Part shown: piece by piece, positions 25,241 to 34,101 of the stretch
Position numbering within the stretch: position 1 is the stretch's first letter
Layout of the letters: the number at the start of each line of letters is the position of its first letter
Assembly: GCF_000498395.2 (NCBI RefSeq)
Contig: NZ_CP010979.1
Coordinates: 1,674,001 to 1,738,000, forward strand
Length of the DNA stretch: 64,000 nt
Direction of reading: 5' to 3'
Source of the DNA: Pseudomonas putida S13.1.2
Lineage (GTDB): Bacteria; Pseudomonadota; Gammaproteobacteria; Pseudomonadales; Pseudomonadaceae
The notes under the pieces: generated by a model
The model's input: the letters and a program-made list of their open reading frames with translations, nothing else
The model's database searches: none
Told to the model about the DNA's origin: nothing
Translations under genes and position numbers: made by a program

Positions 25241-26035
25241 TCAAAAAATGTCTTTCCACTGGCGCATGGCTGCAAAGCATTCTTCGGCGGTTGTGATGGA
25301 CAGGCCCGCTTGGCGTTGGACAACCTCAACGATCTTCGCTTCTCGCACACGCAGGAACGGGTTAATTGCGCGTTCAACGCTAATGCGGGTAGGTAAGGTG
25401 CACTGCCCGCGGTTGCGGATTTCGCTGACCTCAGCCAAGCGCTCGGCGATTTGCTGATTGCCTGGGTCGACAGCCAAAGCAAAACGCAGGTTGGAGAGGG
25501 TGTACTCGTGTGCGCAGTACACCCGCGTCTGCTCTGGGAGCACGGCGAGGCGTTCGAGCGACGTCAGCATCTGCAGCGGCGTACCCTCGAACAGGCGCCC
25601 ACAGCCGGCGCTGAACAGCGTGTCCCCGCTAAACAGCACATCCTCATCAACCAAGTGGTAGGCCAGGTGCCCGCAAGTATGGCCAGGCACCCCGATCACC
25701 TTGATGGTTCGCCCCAGTATCTGGATTGAATCACCGTCCTTCAGTGGCCGATCCCTGACAGGGATCGGCTCGTTTGCAGGGCCATGCACGCGGAGATCGA
25801 ATGCAGACTTCAGTTTCTCGACACCGCCCACATGGTCGCTGTGATGGTGAGTGATCAGCACATCGGTGAGCGCCCAGCCGGGATGCTTAGCCAACCAGGC
25901 TTGAACCGGCCCGGCATCACCTGGATCTACAACCGCACAGGCCTGGTTTGAGTGATCGAGCAGAAGCCAGATGTAGTTGTCGGTAAACGCCGTGAGTGCG
26001 CAAATCTCCAGGCGGTTGTCGGCGATGGTAGTCAT
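25241..26035 (-). CDS. gloB: Hydroxyacylglutathione hydrolase (glyoxalase II)
   Basis: Glyoxalase II hydrolyses S-D-lactoylglutathione and related thioesters to glutathione and the acid. The 264-residue metallo-beta-lactamase-fold protein carries the metal motif LITHHHSDHVGG, then GHTCGHLAYHL, SGDTLFSAGCGRLFEGT and CAHEYTLSNLRFALAVDP. Its ATG overlaps the GMC dehydrogenase stop by 4 bases (ATGA), so the two are translationally linked, and the c-type cytochrome follows. A glyoxalase I gene heads the same block. It may be a second copy beside a housekeeping gloB elsewhere. Confidence 0.93.
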   Translation of the reverse strand: MTTIADNRLEICALTAFTDNYIWLLLDHSNQACAVVDPGDAGPVQAWLAKHPGWALTDVLITHHHSDHVGGVEKLKSAFDLRVHGPANEPIPVRDRPLKDGDSIQILGRTIKVIGVPGHTCGHLAYHLVDEDVLFSGDTLFSAGCGRLFEGTPLQMLTSLERLAVLPEQTRVYCAHEYTLSNLRFALAVDPGNQQIAERLAEVSEIRNRGQCTLPTRISVERAINPFLRVREAKIVEVVQRQAGLSITTAEECFAAMRQWKDIF

Positions 26036-27600
26036 GCCGCATGCGTCCTCAGCGCATCGGCAATGTACTCCGCCTGACGAATCGCCAGGCTGACGATCGT
26101 CAGGGTAGGGTTCTCGGCTGCGCTGGTGGTGAACTGACTGCCATCTGAAATGAACAGATTTGGCACTTCATGGCTTTGCCCGTATTTGTTGCAAACACCA
26201 TCGGCTTCCTTGTGGCTCATACGACAAGTGCCCATGTTATGAGTCGAGGGGTAGGGTGGTACGCGGTGGGTCTTCAGTGCACCGACGGCCTCATAGACCG
26301 CGCTACCTTGCTGATAGGCGTGCTCGCGCATTGCAATATCGTTGGGGTGGTCGTCGTAGTGCACGTTGGCCACAGGAATGCCAAAGCGGTCTTTGACGTT
26401 ATCGCTCAGGGTAATGCGATTGGTTTCCCGGGGCATGTCCTCACCGACCAGCCACATGCCAGCCAGATGCGTGTAGTTGTCCATGACGCGGGTGAAGTCG
26501 CGTCCCCAGGCGCCGGGGTTGAAGAACGCAGCCATGAAGGAAGGGCCAAGCGAGATGGTTTCCATTTCGTAGCCTCCGACAAAGCCCCTGTCGGGATTGA
26601 AGTGCACCTCGTCACCGATCAGGCCGGCCATGATGGTGCCGCGGTAGAAATGCACCGGGTCCTTGAACTCTGCGAACACAGATCCGGTGGTATGGCGCAT
26701 GTAGTGTTTACCGACCATCCCGGAGCCGTTGCCAATGCCATGAGGGAACAATGTGCTGGTCGAATTAAGCAGTAGGCGAGGGGTTTCAATGGCATTGCCT
26801 GCGACCGCAACAAGTCGCGCTTTTTGGCGTTGCAGACGCCCTTGCGCATCTGCGTAGACCACACCGGTGGCTCGCCCTTTTGCATCGTGCTCGATCTTTA
26901 CTGCGTGCGCCTGCGTACGGAGCTCGAGCTTGCCTGTGGCCTCCGCTGCCGGAATCTCGGTGTACAGCGTTGACCACTTTGCCCCCATCTTGCAGCCCTG
27001 GAAGCAGAAGCCAAGTTGCATGCACTGAGCGCGTCCTGCGCGGGCACGGCTGTTGATCGCCATGTGGCCGGTACTGCATTTTTTGTAGCCAAGCTTGCGA
27101 GCACCGTTGTACATCACCTGAAAATTGTTGTTTCCCGGTAGCCCAGGAATGTCGTTGGTGCGCGTCACGCCCATCTTGTCTTCGGCCCTTGCATAGAAGG
27201 GCTCCAGTTCCGCGAGCGTCAATGGCCAGTCGAGCAGGTTCGCATCCTTGATGTCGCCATAGGTCTGCCGCGCTCGGAATTCATGCTCCTGGAATCGAAG
27301 GCTGGCACCTGCCCAGTGAGTGGTAGTTCCACCCACCGTTTTGCAGATCCAGGCGGGGAGGTTCGGGAAGTCCCTGGCGATCTGCCAAGAGCCCGAGGTG
27401 GTACGGGTATCGCCCCAGGACAATTGCTCGAACGAGGGCCATTCGTCATTGATGAAAGTGGCAGAGGACTGGCGCTGGCCAGCCTCCAGCAGAACGACTG
27501 GAATACCCTTCTGGCACAGTTCATTAGCCAGTGTTCCACCACCCGCACCAGAGCCGATGATCACCACTACCGAGTCATCGTCGAAATTGAATGTGGTCAT
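26032..27600 (-). CDS. GMC-family FAD dehydrogenase, catalytic subunit with iron-sulfur motif
   Basis: This 522-residue protein is the large subunit of a membrane-linked sugar/polyol/alcohol dehydrogenase of the FAD-GDH, gluconate and sorbitol dehydrogenase group. It has the FAD motif VVVIIGSGAGGGTLANEL near the N-terminus, GGTTTHWAG at about 90, HNMGTCRMS and a C-terminal SDGSQFTTSAAENPTLTIVS. Cysteines at 193, 199 and 203 form CX5CX3C, the pattern that binds a 3Fe-4S cluster in FAD-GDH. The small subunit gene lies 10 bases upstream and a cytochrome c at the end of the block, giving a complete three-part enzyme. The substrate is unknown. Confidence 0.9.
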   Translation of the reverse strand: MTTFNFDDDSVVVIIGSGAGGGTLANELCQKGIPVVLLEAGQRQSSATFINDEWPSFEQLSWGDTRTTSGSWQIARDFPNLPAWICKTVGGTTTHWAGASLRFQEHEFRARQTYGDIKDANLLDWPLTLAELEPFYARAEDKMGVTRTNDIPGLPGNNNFQVMYNGARKLGYKKCSTGHMAINSRARAGRAQCMQLGFCFQGCKMGAKWSTLYTEIPAAEATGKLELRTQAHAVKIEHDAKGRATGVVYADAQGRLQRQKARLVAVAGNAIETPRLLLNSTSTLFPHGIGNGSGMVGKHYMRHTTGSVFAEFKDPVHFYRGTIMAGLIGDEVHFNPDRGFVGGYEMETISLGPSFMAAFFNPGAWGRDFTRVMDNYTHLAGMWLVGEDMPRETNRITLSDNVKDRFGIPVANVHYDDHPNDIAMREHAYQQGSAVYEAVGALKTHRVPPYPSTHNMGTCRMSHKEADGVCNKYGQSHEVPNLFISDGSQFTTSAAENPTLTIVSLAIRQAEYIADALRTHAA

Positions 27601-27610
27601 GTACGCATCC

Positions 27611-28171
27611 TCAGGAAAAGGCGGGAGGGCTGGCTTCGGTAGGGGCAGCAGGTAGCCACTTCAAGTCGTTGAAGCCGCGCATCAGGTAACCGCCTTTGGG
27701 GAAAGAGGCACCTTCGTAGCCGAAGTGCTGGTAGGCGAGTTCGTTGCTGTACAGGGCATTGACCGAGACTGACCTGACCAAAGTGAAAAACGGGGTGGTC
27801 TGGATGGACTCGAGCACGGCCAATTGGCGCGGCTCATCCAGATTCAGCCAGGCGCCATCAGCTGACTTGTCCAGCTCGTTCAAACCTTGTTCAAGCAGGG
27901 GAAGAATGGAAGGGTCAGTCACGGCGCGGTCGTCCAAGGCTTTGATCGCAAAGGCGTACACAGCGTCTTCCATCTGATCGTGAGGGTAGATCCGGCGCAC
28001 TATAACCATCAGTCGTGCGGCTTGATCGTTGTTCAGCATTTTCATCTCAAGCGCCCAGGTGGTACTGGGGGCGAGCAGGGCGATGGGGCCGGAGGTGAAA
28101 AGCAACGTGCCCAAGAGAATTCCGCCGCTGCCTTTCAGAAAGCTACGGCGGCTGGCTTGTATATCCTGCAT
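27611..28171 (-). CDS. Small subunit of the GMC dehydrogenase (gluconate 2-dehydrogenase subunit 3 family), Tat-exported
   Basis: This 186-residue protein opens with a twin-arginine signal (SRRSFLKGSGGILLGTLLF, cleavage near STTWA), as usual for the small subunit that carries the folded FAD subunit across the membrane. The mature part has the family's segments with RRIYPHDQMEDAVYAFAIKA and a C-terminal GGYLMRGFNDLKWLP. It is 10 bases upstream of the catalytic subunit. The start codon ATG 28171 is followed directly by the Tat motif, which supports the choice. Confidence 0.88.
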   Translation of the reverse strand: MQDIQASRRSFLKGSGGILLGTLLFTSGPIALLAPSTTWALEMKMLNNDQAARLMVIVRRIYPHDQMEDAVYAFAIKALDDRAVTDPSILPLLEQGLNELDKSADGAWLNLDEPRQLAVLESIQTTPFFTLVRSVSVNALYSNELAYQHFGYEGASFPKGGYLMRGFNDLKWLPAAPTEASPPAFS

Positions 28172-28291
28172 GCTGTTCTCCTTGTTGTTTTTATTAGGAG
28201 CCTGACATCACGGGTGCTGCTTTGTTGGGGATTGGCGTTTGCCGCGCAATATTGATAGACGACGCCCAGGCGTCTGATGCTTGTGGCTGCG

Positions 28292-28684
28292 TTACTGATA
28301 GTGGCCGGCGCGCTGCAACACCTCGATCTTGTAGCCATCCGGGTCCTGGATGAAGAAGAAGCGAGCGAGCAGCGCTTCACCACGCTTGAATTCTTTGATG
28401 GGGGCAGGAGAGAGCCCCAGTTCGCTCAAGCGAGCGTGATGGTGATCGAGGTCTTCTACTGCGAAGGCGACATGGCCATACCCACTGCCGTGGGTGTAGC
28501 CGTCTTGGCCCTTGTTCCAGGTCAGTTCGATTTCGGCACCGCTTTCCCGGTCGCGTAGGTAGACGAGCGAGAAGTCGTCGAACTCAAGGCGGTGGGATTC
28601 CTGCAGGTCGAATGCTTGTCCGTAGAAACGCATGGAGGCATCCAGGTCACCTACACGGATCATGGTGTGAAGGAATTTCGGCAT
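28292..28684 (-). CDS. gloA: Lactoylglutathione lyase (glyoxalase I, VOC family)
   Basis: Glyoxalase I joins methylglyoxal (as its glutathione hemithioacetal) into S-lactoylglutathione. The 130-residue protein has LHTMIRVGDLDASMRFYGQA, ESGAEIELTWNKGQDGYTHG, GYGHVAFAVEDL and FFFIQDPDGYKIEVLQR, in which the metal-binding His and Glu residues of the short bacterial type are in place. I start it at ATG 28684; the frame extends upstream but without resemblance. It precedes the dehydrogenase genes on the same strand with a 120-base gap, and may be co-expressed with them and gloB. It resembles the nickel-type short form by length. Confidence 0.92.
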   Translation of the reverse strand: MPKFLHTMIRVGDLDASMRFYGQAFDLQESHRLEFDDFSLVYLRDRESGAEIELTWNKGQDGYTHGSGYGHVAFAVEDLDHHHARLSELGLSPAPIKEFKRGEALLARFFFIQDPDGYKIEVLQRAGHYQ

Positions 28685-28891
28685 GATCAGGCTTTCCTGT
28701 GGTGTTGTTATGCACTCAGGATGGCAGTATGAAAAATTGATGGGTAATAAGTGGCTATTACGTGCGCCCCAAAAGCACAATGGACATGTGTAATAGCGGT
28801 GTATTACCCCTGTGCTGCTTTGGGGCGGTACCTTCAGGCGTGGGCGTATGCCCTCGACGTGACTTAGCCAGGTAAAGCCAGCGGAGGCACC

Positions 28892-29194
28892 ATGTGTGAG
28901 CTGTATGTGAAGGCAGACCCGATCCTTTATGAATCGCGCTCGCGCTCCTTGCGCATCCGGGGCGTGGTCACCACCCTGCGTCTGGAAAACCAGTTCTGGG
29001 ACATCCTGACCGAGATTGCTGCAGCGGACAGTGTCAGCACCAATCAGCTCATCGCCAAGCTGTACGAGGAAGTCATGGACTACCGCGGAGAAGTGGTGAA
29101 TTTTGCCTCGTTCCTGAGGGTAAGCTGCACCCGCTACCTCAGCCAAAAACAGGTGGCTAATAGGGTGGTGCCACTTTCAATCGCAGCGGGGTAA
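28892..29194 (+). CDS. Small ribbon-helix-helix domain protein
   Basis: This 100-residue protein contains a ribbon-helix-helix segment of the RHH_4 type: SRSLRIRGVVTTLRLENQF (strand), then helices FWDILTEIAAADSVSTNQLI and AKLYEEVMD. Such proteins bind DNA as dimers, though many in this family are uncharacterised. The start at ATG 28892 is 13 bases after a ccaggt stretch with no strong ribosome site. It stands alone, divergent from gloA by about 207 bases, and could regulate either neighbour. I do not assign a target. Confidence 0.7.
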   Translation: MCELYVKADPILYESRSRSLRIRGVVTTLRLENQFWDILTEIAAADSVSTNQLIAKLYEEVMDYRGEVVNFASFLRVSCTRYLSQKQVANRVVPLSIAAG

Positions 29195-29499
29195 CCTGTG
29201 CCTTGTGGGGCTGGGCTGCCATGCTTTCCATCGCCGAGCCGCACGAGTGTGTGTGCTGCAACAGACTGGCCGTTTAGGTGCGGCTTTTAGCGGGACGAAG
29301 GCCGGTAGTGATGCCGCTGCGGGCTGAAACGCATCGAACGTTCAGCCCGACTTGTACCGCTTGACGTGGCCACGATTGAAATGGCGGGTGGTTCTGTTCG
29401 CTGCATGATCGCCGGAATCCACCTGTCTCCCCGCTAAATGCGGTTGCGCATCAGCATCCATGCACTTTCCGCCTTCCCAGGCTGGAAAGTGCATGTTGA
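29195..29499. other. 305-base gene-free stretch
   Basis: Between the RHH gene and the end of the efflux-pump membrane-fusion gene I see no coding frame with family likeness. The only clear structure is the hairpin at 29459-29494. The rest looks like plain intergenic sequence. Confidence 0.6.
29459..29494 (-). terminator. Hairpin after the EmrA-type gene
   Basis: The arms catgcactttcc (29459-29470) and ggaaagtgcatg (29483-29494) are a perfect 12-base inverted repeat with a 12-base loop, 5 bases beyond the end of the minus-strand gene. No T-run follows, so it may act as an mRNA-end stabiliser as much as a terminator. Confidence 0.55.
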
Positions 29500-30657
29500 T
29501 CAATCATCTGCAGCCTGCTTGTCGCATGTGAAAGACCCGAGAAAGACCCGCGAGAGCAGGCCGGGTCGCGCTTCTCCATCGACACTTGAACCCAGAGCAA
29601 CACGCGGTTCAACTGACATGCCCACCCCCAAGCGTTGCAAACCTGGTTGATCTGCATCCAACAGGATGCGGACCGGGAAGCGACGCACAATCTTGGTGAA
29701 GTTTCCTGAAGCATTGTCTGGGGGTATGACTGCGAACTCAGATCCACTCGCCCCTGAAATGCTTTCCACATACCCGCAGTACGTCTGATCTGGCACGGCG
29801 TCCACTTGGACCTGTACGCGGTCACCCTGGCGCATGCGCGCCAGCTGGGTTTCGCGCAGATTAGCCTCGATCCACAAGTCACGCGTCGGTGCAATCGCCA
29901 TGAGTCTGGTGCCTGCTGTCACATATTCGCCCAAGCGAACATTACGCGCAGCAACCAGTCCTTCACGGGGCGCTCTGATCTGTGTCCACGCCAGATCATT
30001 GTTTGCGCGCTGCAGCGTAGCTTGCGCAGACTTCAATTGGGCGTCGATGACAGTGCGCTCAGCGCGCAGCACTTCCATTTGTTGTTGGGCATAGTCGACT
30101 TGCGACTGATTTTGCGCGAGGGCTGCACGGGCTCGTGTCCAGGCAGCTTTTGACTGGTCGAACTCTTGCTGGCTGATCGCCCCTTGCTCCACCAATGCTT
30201 GTGCACGCTTGAAGTCGGCTGACGTTTCGCTCAAGGATGCTTGCGCCGATGTTACGCCTGCTTCCGAAACTTTGATCTGAGCTTGCTGTAACTGTTGCTG
30301 TTGGTCCAGTTGCACGAGTGATGCATTTTGTTGTGCAACGGAGGCCACCGCAGTCTGGACCGCTACTTGGTAGTCTGACGGATCGATGCGGACCAGCACA
30401 TCTCCCGGCGCGACCTTGCGGTTGTTTTCCGTTTCGACGGCAGTTACATAACCACTGACCTTCGGTGACACGTACGTCAGATTCCCTTTGATGTAGGCGT
30501 TATCGGTACTCTCGAAGTCGACCCTCTGGTGCCATTGCGCATACGCGAACGCTACGGCGACCAAGCAGGCATTAGCGAGCACCGCTGCAATCAGTATTCT
30601 GCGGCCACTCGCCCAGCGCGTCGCCGGCTTCTGTTCATTTTCGGGAGTTGCATTCAT
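29500..30657 (-). CDS. HlyD/EmrA-type membrane fusion protein of an efflux pump
   Basis: This 385-residue periplasmic adaptor has one N-terminal membrane segment (RRILIAAVLANACLVAVAFA) and a lipoyl/beta-barrel body: VDFESTDNAYIKGNLTYVSP, GYVTAVETENNRKVAPGDVL, a coiled coil from about 100 to 215 rich in Ala/Gln, and TQIRAPREGLVAARNVRLGE. It pairs with the EmrB-type transporter, whose stop overlaps its start by 4 bases. The pair should expel hydrophobic or aromatic compounds. The C-terminal 20 or so residues (LSRVFLGSFTCDKQAADD) look unusual for the family and may be a changed end. Confidence 0.87.
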   Translation of the reverse strand: MNATPENEQKPATRWASGRRILIAAVLANACLVAVAFAYAQWHQRVDFESTDNAYIKGNLTYVSPKVSGYVTAVETENNRKVAPGDVLVRIDPSDYQVAVQTAVASVAQQNASLVQLDQQQQLQQAQIKVSEAGVTSAQASLSETSADFKRAQALVEQGAISQQEFDQSKAAWTRARAALAQNQSQVDYAQQQMEVLRAERTVIDAQLKSAQATLQRANNDLAWTQIRAPREGLVAARNVRLGEYVTAGTRLMAIAPTRDLWIEANLRETQLARMRQGDRVQVQVDAVPDQTYCGYVESISGASGSEFAVIPPDNASGNFTKIVRRFPVRILLDADQPGLQRLGVGMSVEPRVALGSSVDGEARPGLLSRVFLGSFTCDKQAADD

Positions 30658-32234
30658 GTGGCGGTCTCGGGTTTAGCTGGTTGGACGGGAGGCGCAGGCG
30701 GTGCCGCAGAGGGCAGGGTAGGCAAGGCCCACACCAGGATGGCTCCTACGAACATCACCAGCGTGGTTACTAAAAAGGCGTCGCCATAAGCCAACGTATA
30801 AGCCTGGTTCATCGCACTGTCGGACAGCTTGCCCAGCGCAGTGCTGTGGGTAGCCGCAGAATCGGTGACAAATCGTGTATAGAGCGACTGGCTCTCGGCA
30901 ATGCGCTGAGTCGTCAGAGGATCAGTGTTGCCGAGCGCTTCAACAATGCGTGTGTAGTGGTACTTCTCGCGCTCCGTGACCAGATGCCAGAGACCTCCAA
31001 GTCCGCCTAAAAGTGCATAGAGTCTGGCCAGGTTAAAGATGATGCCGCACGTCGGTCCTTCTTCCTTGCCAACCCCAAAAACAGCATATCGAAGCAAGGC
31101 CACCTGAACGAATGCCTGGCCAAAGCCGACCAGCACAATGGGCGTGCGAAACTCATCCAGAGCCCAATCGGGCGCCAGATCGCTGCATAGCGCAGCGGCG
31201 AGTGCGAAGATCAGCAAGCCTAGTGACAGCGCTATGCGGGCATCCACGCGCCTGACTAGCCAATAGGCAAGCACGAAACCCAGTAATGTACTCGGCACCA
31301 TCGCCAGCAACAGTTCACCTGTCTGCAGTGCTTTGAAACTTTGCATGCGAGCCAGGTACTGTGGGGCTATCCACACGGTAAGCAGCGTACCGAAGCGGAA
31401 GATGAACGACAGAATGATCGCCCAGGCGAAGGTTGGTTTTCTGAAAATCTTCAGAACCAGCAGCGGGCGTGGTGCGATCCACAATGAATGAGCACCATAA
31501 ACAAGGCCAACCAGGCTGCTGAGTAGGAGCGCGGGAATCCACCAGGTTTCTAGCCAGAATCGGCGCTCGCCCTCTGCCATCACGACCATCAGCCCGCTCA
31601 ATCCTGCAGCCAGAAAGGCATAGCTTGGCCAGTCTTTACTGCTCAGGTATTCGAGTTCGCCGCGCTCATCAGGTAGAACCTTCAACGCCAGCAAGGTATA
31701 CACGCCACCAACTAATGCTTGTATCCAGAACAGTCCTCGCCAGCCGAATTCGGTTAGCAGATAGCCCCCGATGGATGCTGCTATGCCCGTACCGATGGAC
31801 GTGGCCACTGCGAACAGGGTCATGCCTTCTAGCTGGCCACGCCCGGGAAACAGGCTGGTCATGACCAGTTGCATCATGAGTACGGGGAGCATTCCTCCGA
31901 AGAAGCCGTGGATAAAGCGTGCAACTAACGCCCATTCGTAGAAGGGGGAAACGGCAACTGCGATCGAACTGAGGGTGTAGAACAACCCTGCTAGCAGCAT
32001 CGCTCGACCTCTGCCCAAAGACGCTGCCATCGTCATGATGATAGGCAATCCGCAGATCGCGCCTACGTTGTATAGCGTGTTCAACCATGCAGCGTCATCG
32101 CTGCTCACCGACAGACCACCACCAATGTCACCGATGGTGAGAATCGCCATCACTGAGAAGGTAGTGCCTGCAACGGCCCCGAGGCTGGAAACAAACAGGG
32201 CATAGCGGATTGGCAAAATATGAGATAACGCCAT
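30654..32234 (-). CDS. EmrB/DHA2-family MFS efflux transporter
   Basis: This inner-membrane drug:proton antiporter of 526 residues has about 14 membrane segments. Marks are FVSSLGAVAGTTFSVMAILT in TM1, DDAAWLNTLYNVGAICGLP, the GLFYTLSSIAVAVSPFYEW stretch and ARFIHGFFGGMLPVLMMQL, typical of the EmrB type. The start is ATG 32234, preceded by a GGAG site; a TTG eight codons upstream is less likely. The stop overlaps the membrane fusion gene by 4 bases, and the FAD monooxygenase gene is 45 bases upstream in the same direction. Efflux of a toxic aromatic handled by the neighbours is a reasonable idea. Confidence 0.88.
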   Translation of the reverse strand: MALSHILPIRYALFVSSLGAVAGTTFSVMAILTIGDIGGGLSVSSDDAAWLNTLYNVGAICGLPIIMTMAASLGRGRAMLLAGLFYTLSSIAVAVSPFYEWALVARFIHGFFGGMLPVLMMQLVMTSLFPGRGQLEGMTLFAVATSIGTGIAASIGGYLLTEFGWRGLFWIQALVGGVYTLLALKVLPDERGELEYLSSKDWPSYAFLAAGLSGLMVVMAEGERRFWLETWWIPALLLSSLVGLVYGAHSLWIAPRPLLVLKIFRKPTFAWAIILSFIFRFGTLLTVWIAPQYLARMQSFKALQTGELLLAMVPSTLLGFVLAYWLVRRVDARIALSLGLLIFALAAALCSDLAPDWALDEFRTPIVLVGFGQAFVQVALLRYAVFGVGKEEGPTCGIIFNLARLYALLGGLGGLWHLVTEREKYHYTRIVEALGNTDPLTTQRIAESQSLYTRFVTDSAATHSTALGKLSDSAMNQAYTLAYGDAFLVTTLVMFVGAILVWALPTLPSAAPPAPPVQPAKPETAT

Positions 32235-32279
32235 GGATACTCTCCGCCATGCAATCAATATGCGGCTGGCAATTGGCAG

Positions 32280-33398
32280 TTAAGCACGTGACGCTATGTG
32301 CCGGTATTCGGCACTGAGCCGCATCGAATGGGTGACTAAGCCTCGGATGAAGGGCATACGAGTTACTTCATATCTCGCGAACACAGCACTGATCGATTCA
32401 TCGGGCGCCTTATCGGCGAGCAACTGGGCCAATAGCTCAGCATCCTCCACCGCCGTAAGAAAGCCCCGGCCGGTCATTGGCGATAACACATGGGCGGCAT
32501 CGCCCACTATGGCCAATGGGCCGTTAGCCAATCGGTGTGGCAGGTATTCGGCAATCGGCGCGCCGCTCAACGAATCTGCTGAGGCGATCCCGAGCATTAC
32601 AGCCTCTTGCCAGAGCTCTGGCCAAACACGCGGCACGCGATCGAGCAAGTTGTTCTTGAGCGCTTGGCTGATCGTCCCTCTGCCGAGAGTGCCCTCAATG
32701 AAACCGTCAACGGTCAGGCAACCGGTCTCCTGCAGCAAAGTTTGCTGATGGGCATCAAACCAGGCGAAAGTGATTTGCCGGTGGCCAGGCTCGATTGAGC
32801 CGTCGCGCCCGGGGAGCGTGGCTGCAACCAGTCGATAACCACCCACGAAGTCGATCCACAGCCCTCCATTAGAAGGCCAGGCAACAGGTTGTTTAAGGCG
32901 ATTTTCGTCGACCAAACCACGCCAAACCAGATACCCGGCGTATCGGGCGAGTGGGGCTTGTGGGGCGATGCGTTGGCGTACCACGCTGCGGTACCCATCC
33001 GCGCCAATTACTGCCGAAGCCCTTCGCTCGATACCATCAGCAAGCGTGATGACAGCCATTTCACCATCAGTATGAACACCCGCCACGCTGACACCTTCTT
33101 CCAGGGTAATTGAGGGCGAGGCAAGCACTCTGTCTCGCAGCCACCCGTACAGGGCCGGCCACGTCGTCAAGTCGCGGTAGGCAGGGACCACCGGTAGGCT
33201 GGGATCCTGTCTGGGGTCATGGCCAACTACCTTGGCGAGCAATGAGAGATCAACGGTTAGGCTGTCACCACCGACCCTGTGGCCCCCTAAACGCTCGAGC
33301 ACACAGACTGGCAGGTTCCTTGCCGCGCAAGCCAAAGCGACAGTAAGGCCCGCCAGAGAACCGCCAACGATGATGAGATCTTCCTGGTAGGTTGTCAT
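32280..33398 (-). CDS. FAD-dependent aromatic monooxygenase-like protein
   Basis: This 372-residue flavoprotein of the PHBH-fold group hydroxylates aromatic or heteroaromatic acids in known relatives. It has the FAD motif LIIVGGSLAGLTVALACAAR, the NAD(P)H/FAD motif AVIGADGYRSVVRQR, and the second FAD motif LAIVGDAAHVLSPMTGRGF. The start at ATG 33398 (MTTYQEDL) is chosen because the frame upstream to 33560 has no resemblance and crosses a terminator. It lies between the YcaC-like gene (behind that terminator) and the EmrB gene, so it may be transcribed with the efflux pair. The substrate is unknown. Confidence 0.85.
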   Translation of the reverse strand: MTTYQEDLIIVGGSLAGLTVALACAARNLPVCVLERLGGHRVGGDSLTVDLSLLAKVVGHDPRQDPSLPVVPAYRDLTTWPALYGWLRDRVLASPSITLEEGVSVAGVHTDGEMAVITLADGIERRASAVIGADGYRSVVRQRIAPQAPLARYAGYLVWRGLVDENRLKQPVAWPSNGGLWIDFVGGYRLVAATLPGRDGSIEPGHRQITFAWFDAHQQTLLQETGCLTVDGFIEGTLGRGTISQALKNNLLDRVPRVWPELWQEAVMLGIASADSLSGAPIAEYLPHRLANGPLAIVGDAAHVLSPMTGRGFLTAVEDAELLAQLLADKAPDESISAVFARYEVTRMPFIRGLVTHSMRLSAEYRHIASRA

Positions 33399-33430
33399 GA
33401 ACTTGAGGTCCGCTTCATGGGATAGGAAAG

Positions 33431-33460
33431 CCCCGTCAAGGCGATGAACGCCTTGCGGGG
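33431..33460 (-). terminator. Intrinsic terminator downstream of the YcaC-like gene
   Basis: The arms ccccgtcaaggcg (33431-33443) and cgccttgcgggg (33449-33460) pair with one bulge around a 5-base loop; read on the minus strand, the hairpin is followed by ctttccta. It is clearly related in sequence to the hairpin at 16480-16518, including the loop atgaa and the flank gtca(g/c)tggg. Confidence 0.75.
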
Positions 33461-33480
33461 TCTCGTCAGTGGGCGCTAAC

Positions 33481-34065
33481 TCAGCTGCCGAACGACTCCA
33501 TGAGCACCTGCACCAACTCACCGCCTTCAGGTGTTGCCCAGCTACCGGCGAGTTCTGCAATCAACTGGTTGGTAGAGGTCAGCGTTACCCCAGCCTTGTC
33601 CATCCGGCGCAGCGCAATGTCATCCGCCATCGCGGTTGGCGACGCGCCTGCGTCGGCGACAACCTGCACTTCAAAGCCGTCACGGACCAGCGAAAGTGCC
33701 GGGTAAACGGTGCAGACATCATTGGTTACGCCGGCAATGATGAGCTTCTTGCGACCTGTGGCTTTGACTGCTGCGGCAAAATGTTCATCGTCCATCGCGT
33801 TGACGATCCCCAGGCGCTTAATGCGCCCTGCGAACTCGGTCGGAAGGATTTCTTCCAGTTCACTCAGCAGCGGGCCTTGCGCATGTTCTTCCATACTGGA
33901 GGTGAGCACGACCGGCAGTTTAAGAATACGCGCCGCCTTGGCGAGCATCAGCGCATTGCGTTTGAGCTCATCGAAGGGCATGGATTTGGCCCACCCCATG
34001 GTGCCAACCTGATGATCGATCAGCAGCAGGGCAGCGTTGTCAGCATTGAAATTTTCGTAAGTCAT
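33481..34065 (-). CDS. YcaC-like isochorismatase-family hydrolase
   Basis: This 194-residue cysteine hydrolase is of the YcaC subgroup. It carries ALLLIDHQVGTMGWAKSM (catalytic Asp), RIKRLGIVNAMDDEHF, and LIIAGVTNDVCTVYPALSL with the likely catalytic cysteine. Known YcaC proteins have no agreed substrate. It follows the pirin gene by 36 bases on the minus strand. A paralogous pirin / YcaC-like pair occurs at 58384-59748, there on the plus strand. Maleamate or nicotinamide-type amides are possible substrates from family knowledge only. Confidence 0.87.
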   Translation of the reverse strand: MTYENFNADNAALLLIDHQVGTMGWAKSMPFDELKRNALMLAKAARILKLPVVLTSSMEEHAQGPLLSELEEILPTEFAGRIKRLGIVNAMDDEHFAAAVKATGRKKLIIAGVTNDVCTVYPALSLVRDGFEVQVVADAGASPTAMADDIALRRMDKAGVTLTSTNQLIAELAGSWATPEGGELVQVLMESFGS

Positions 34066-34101
34066 GATGATCTTCTCGCTTAGTTGGGAATGGTTGTTGG
34101 C

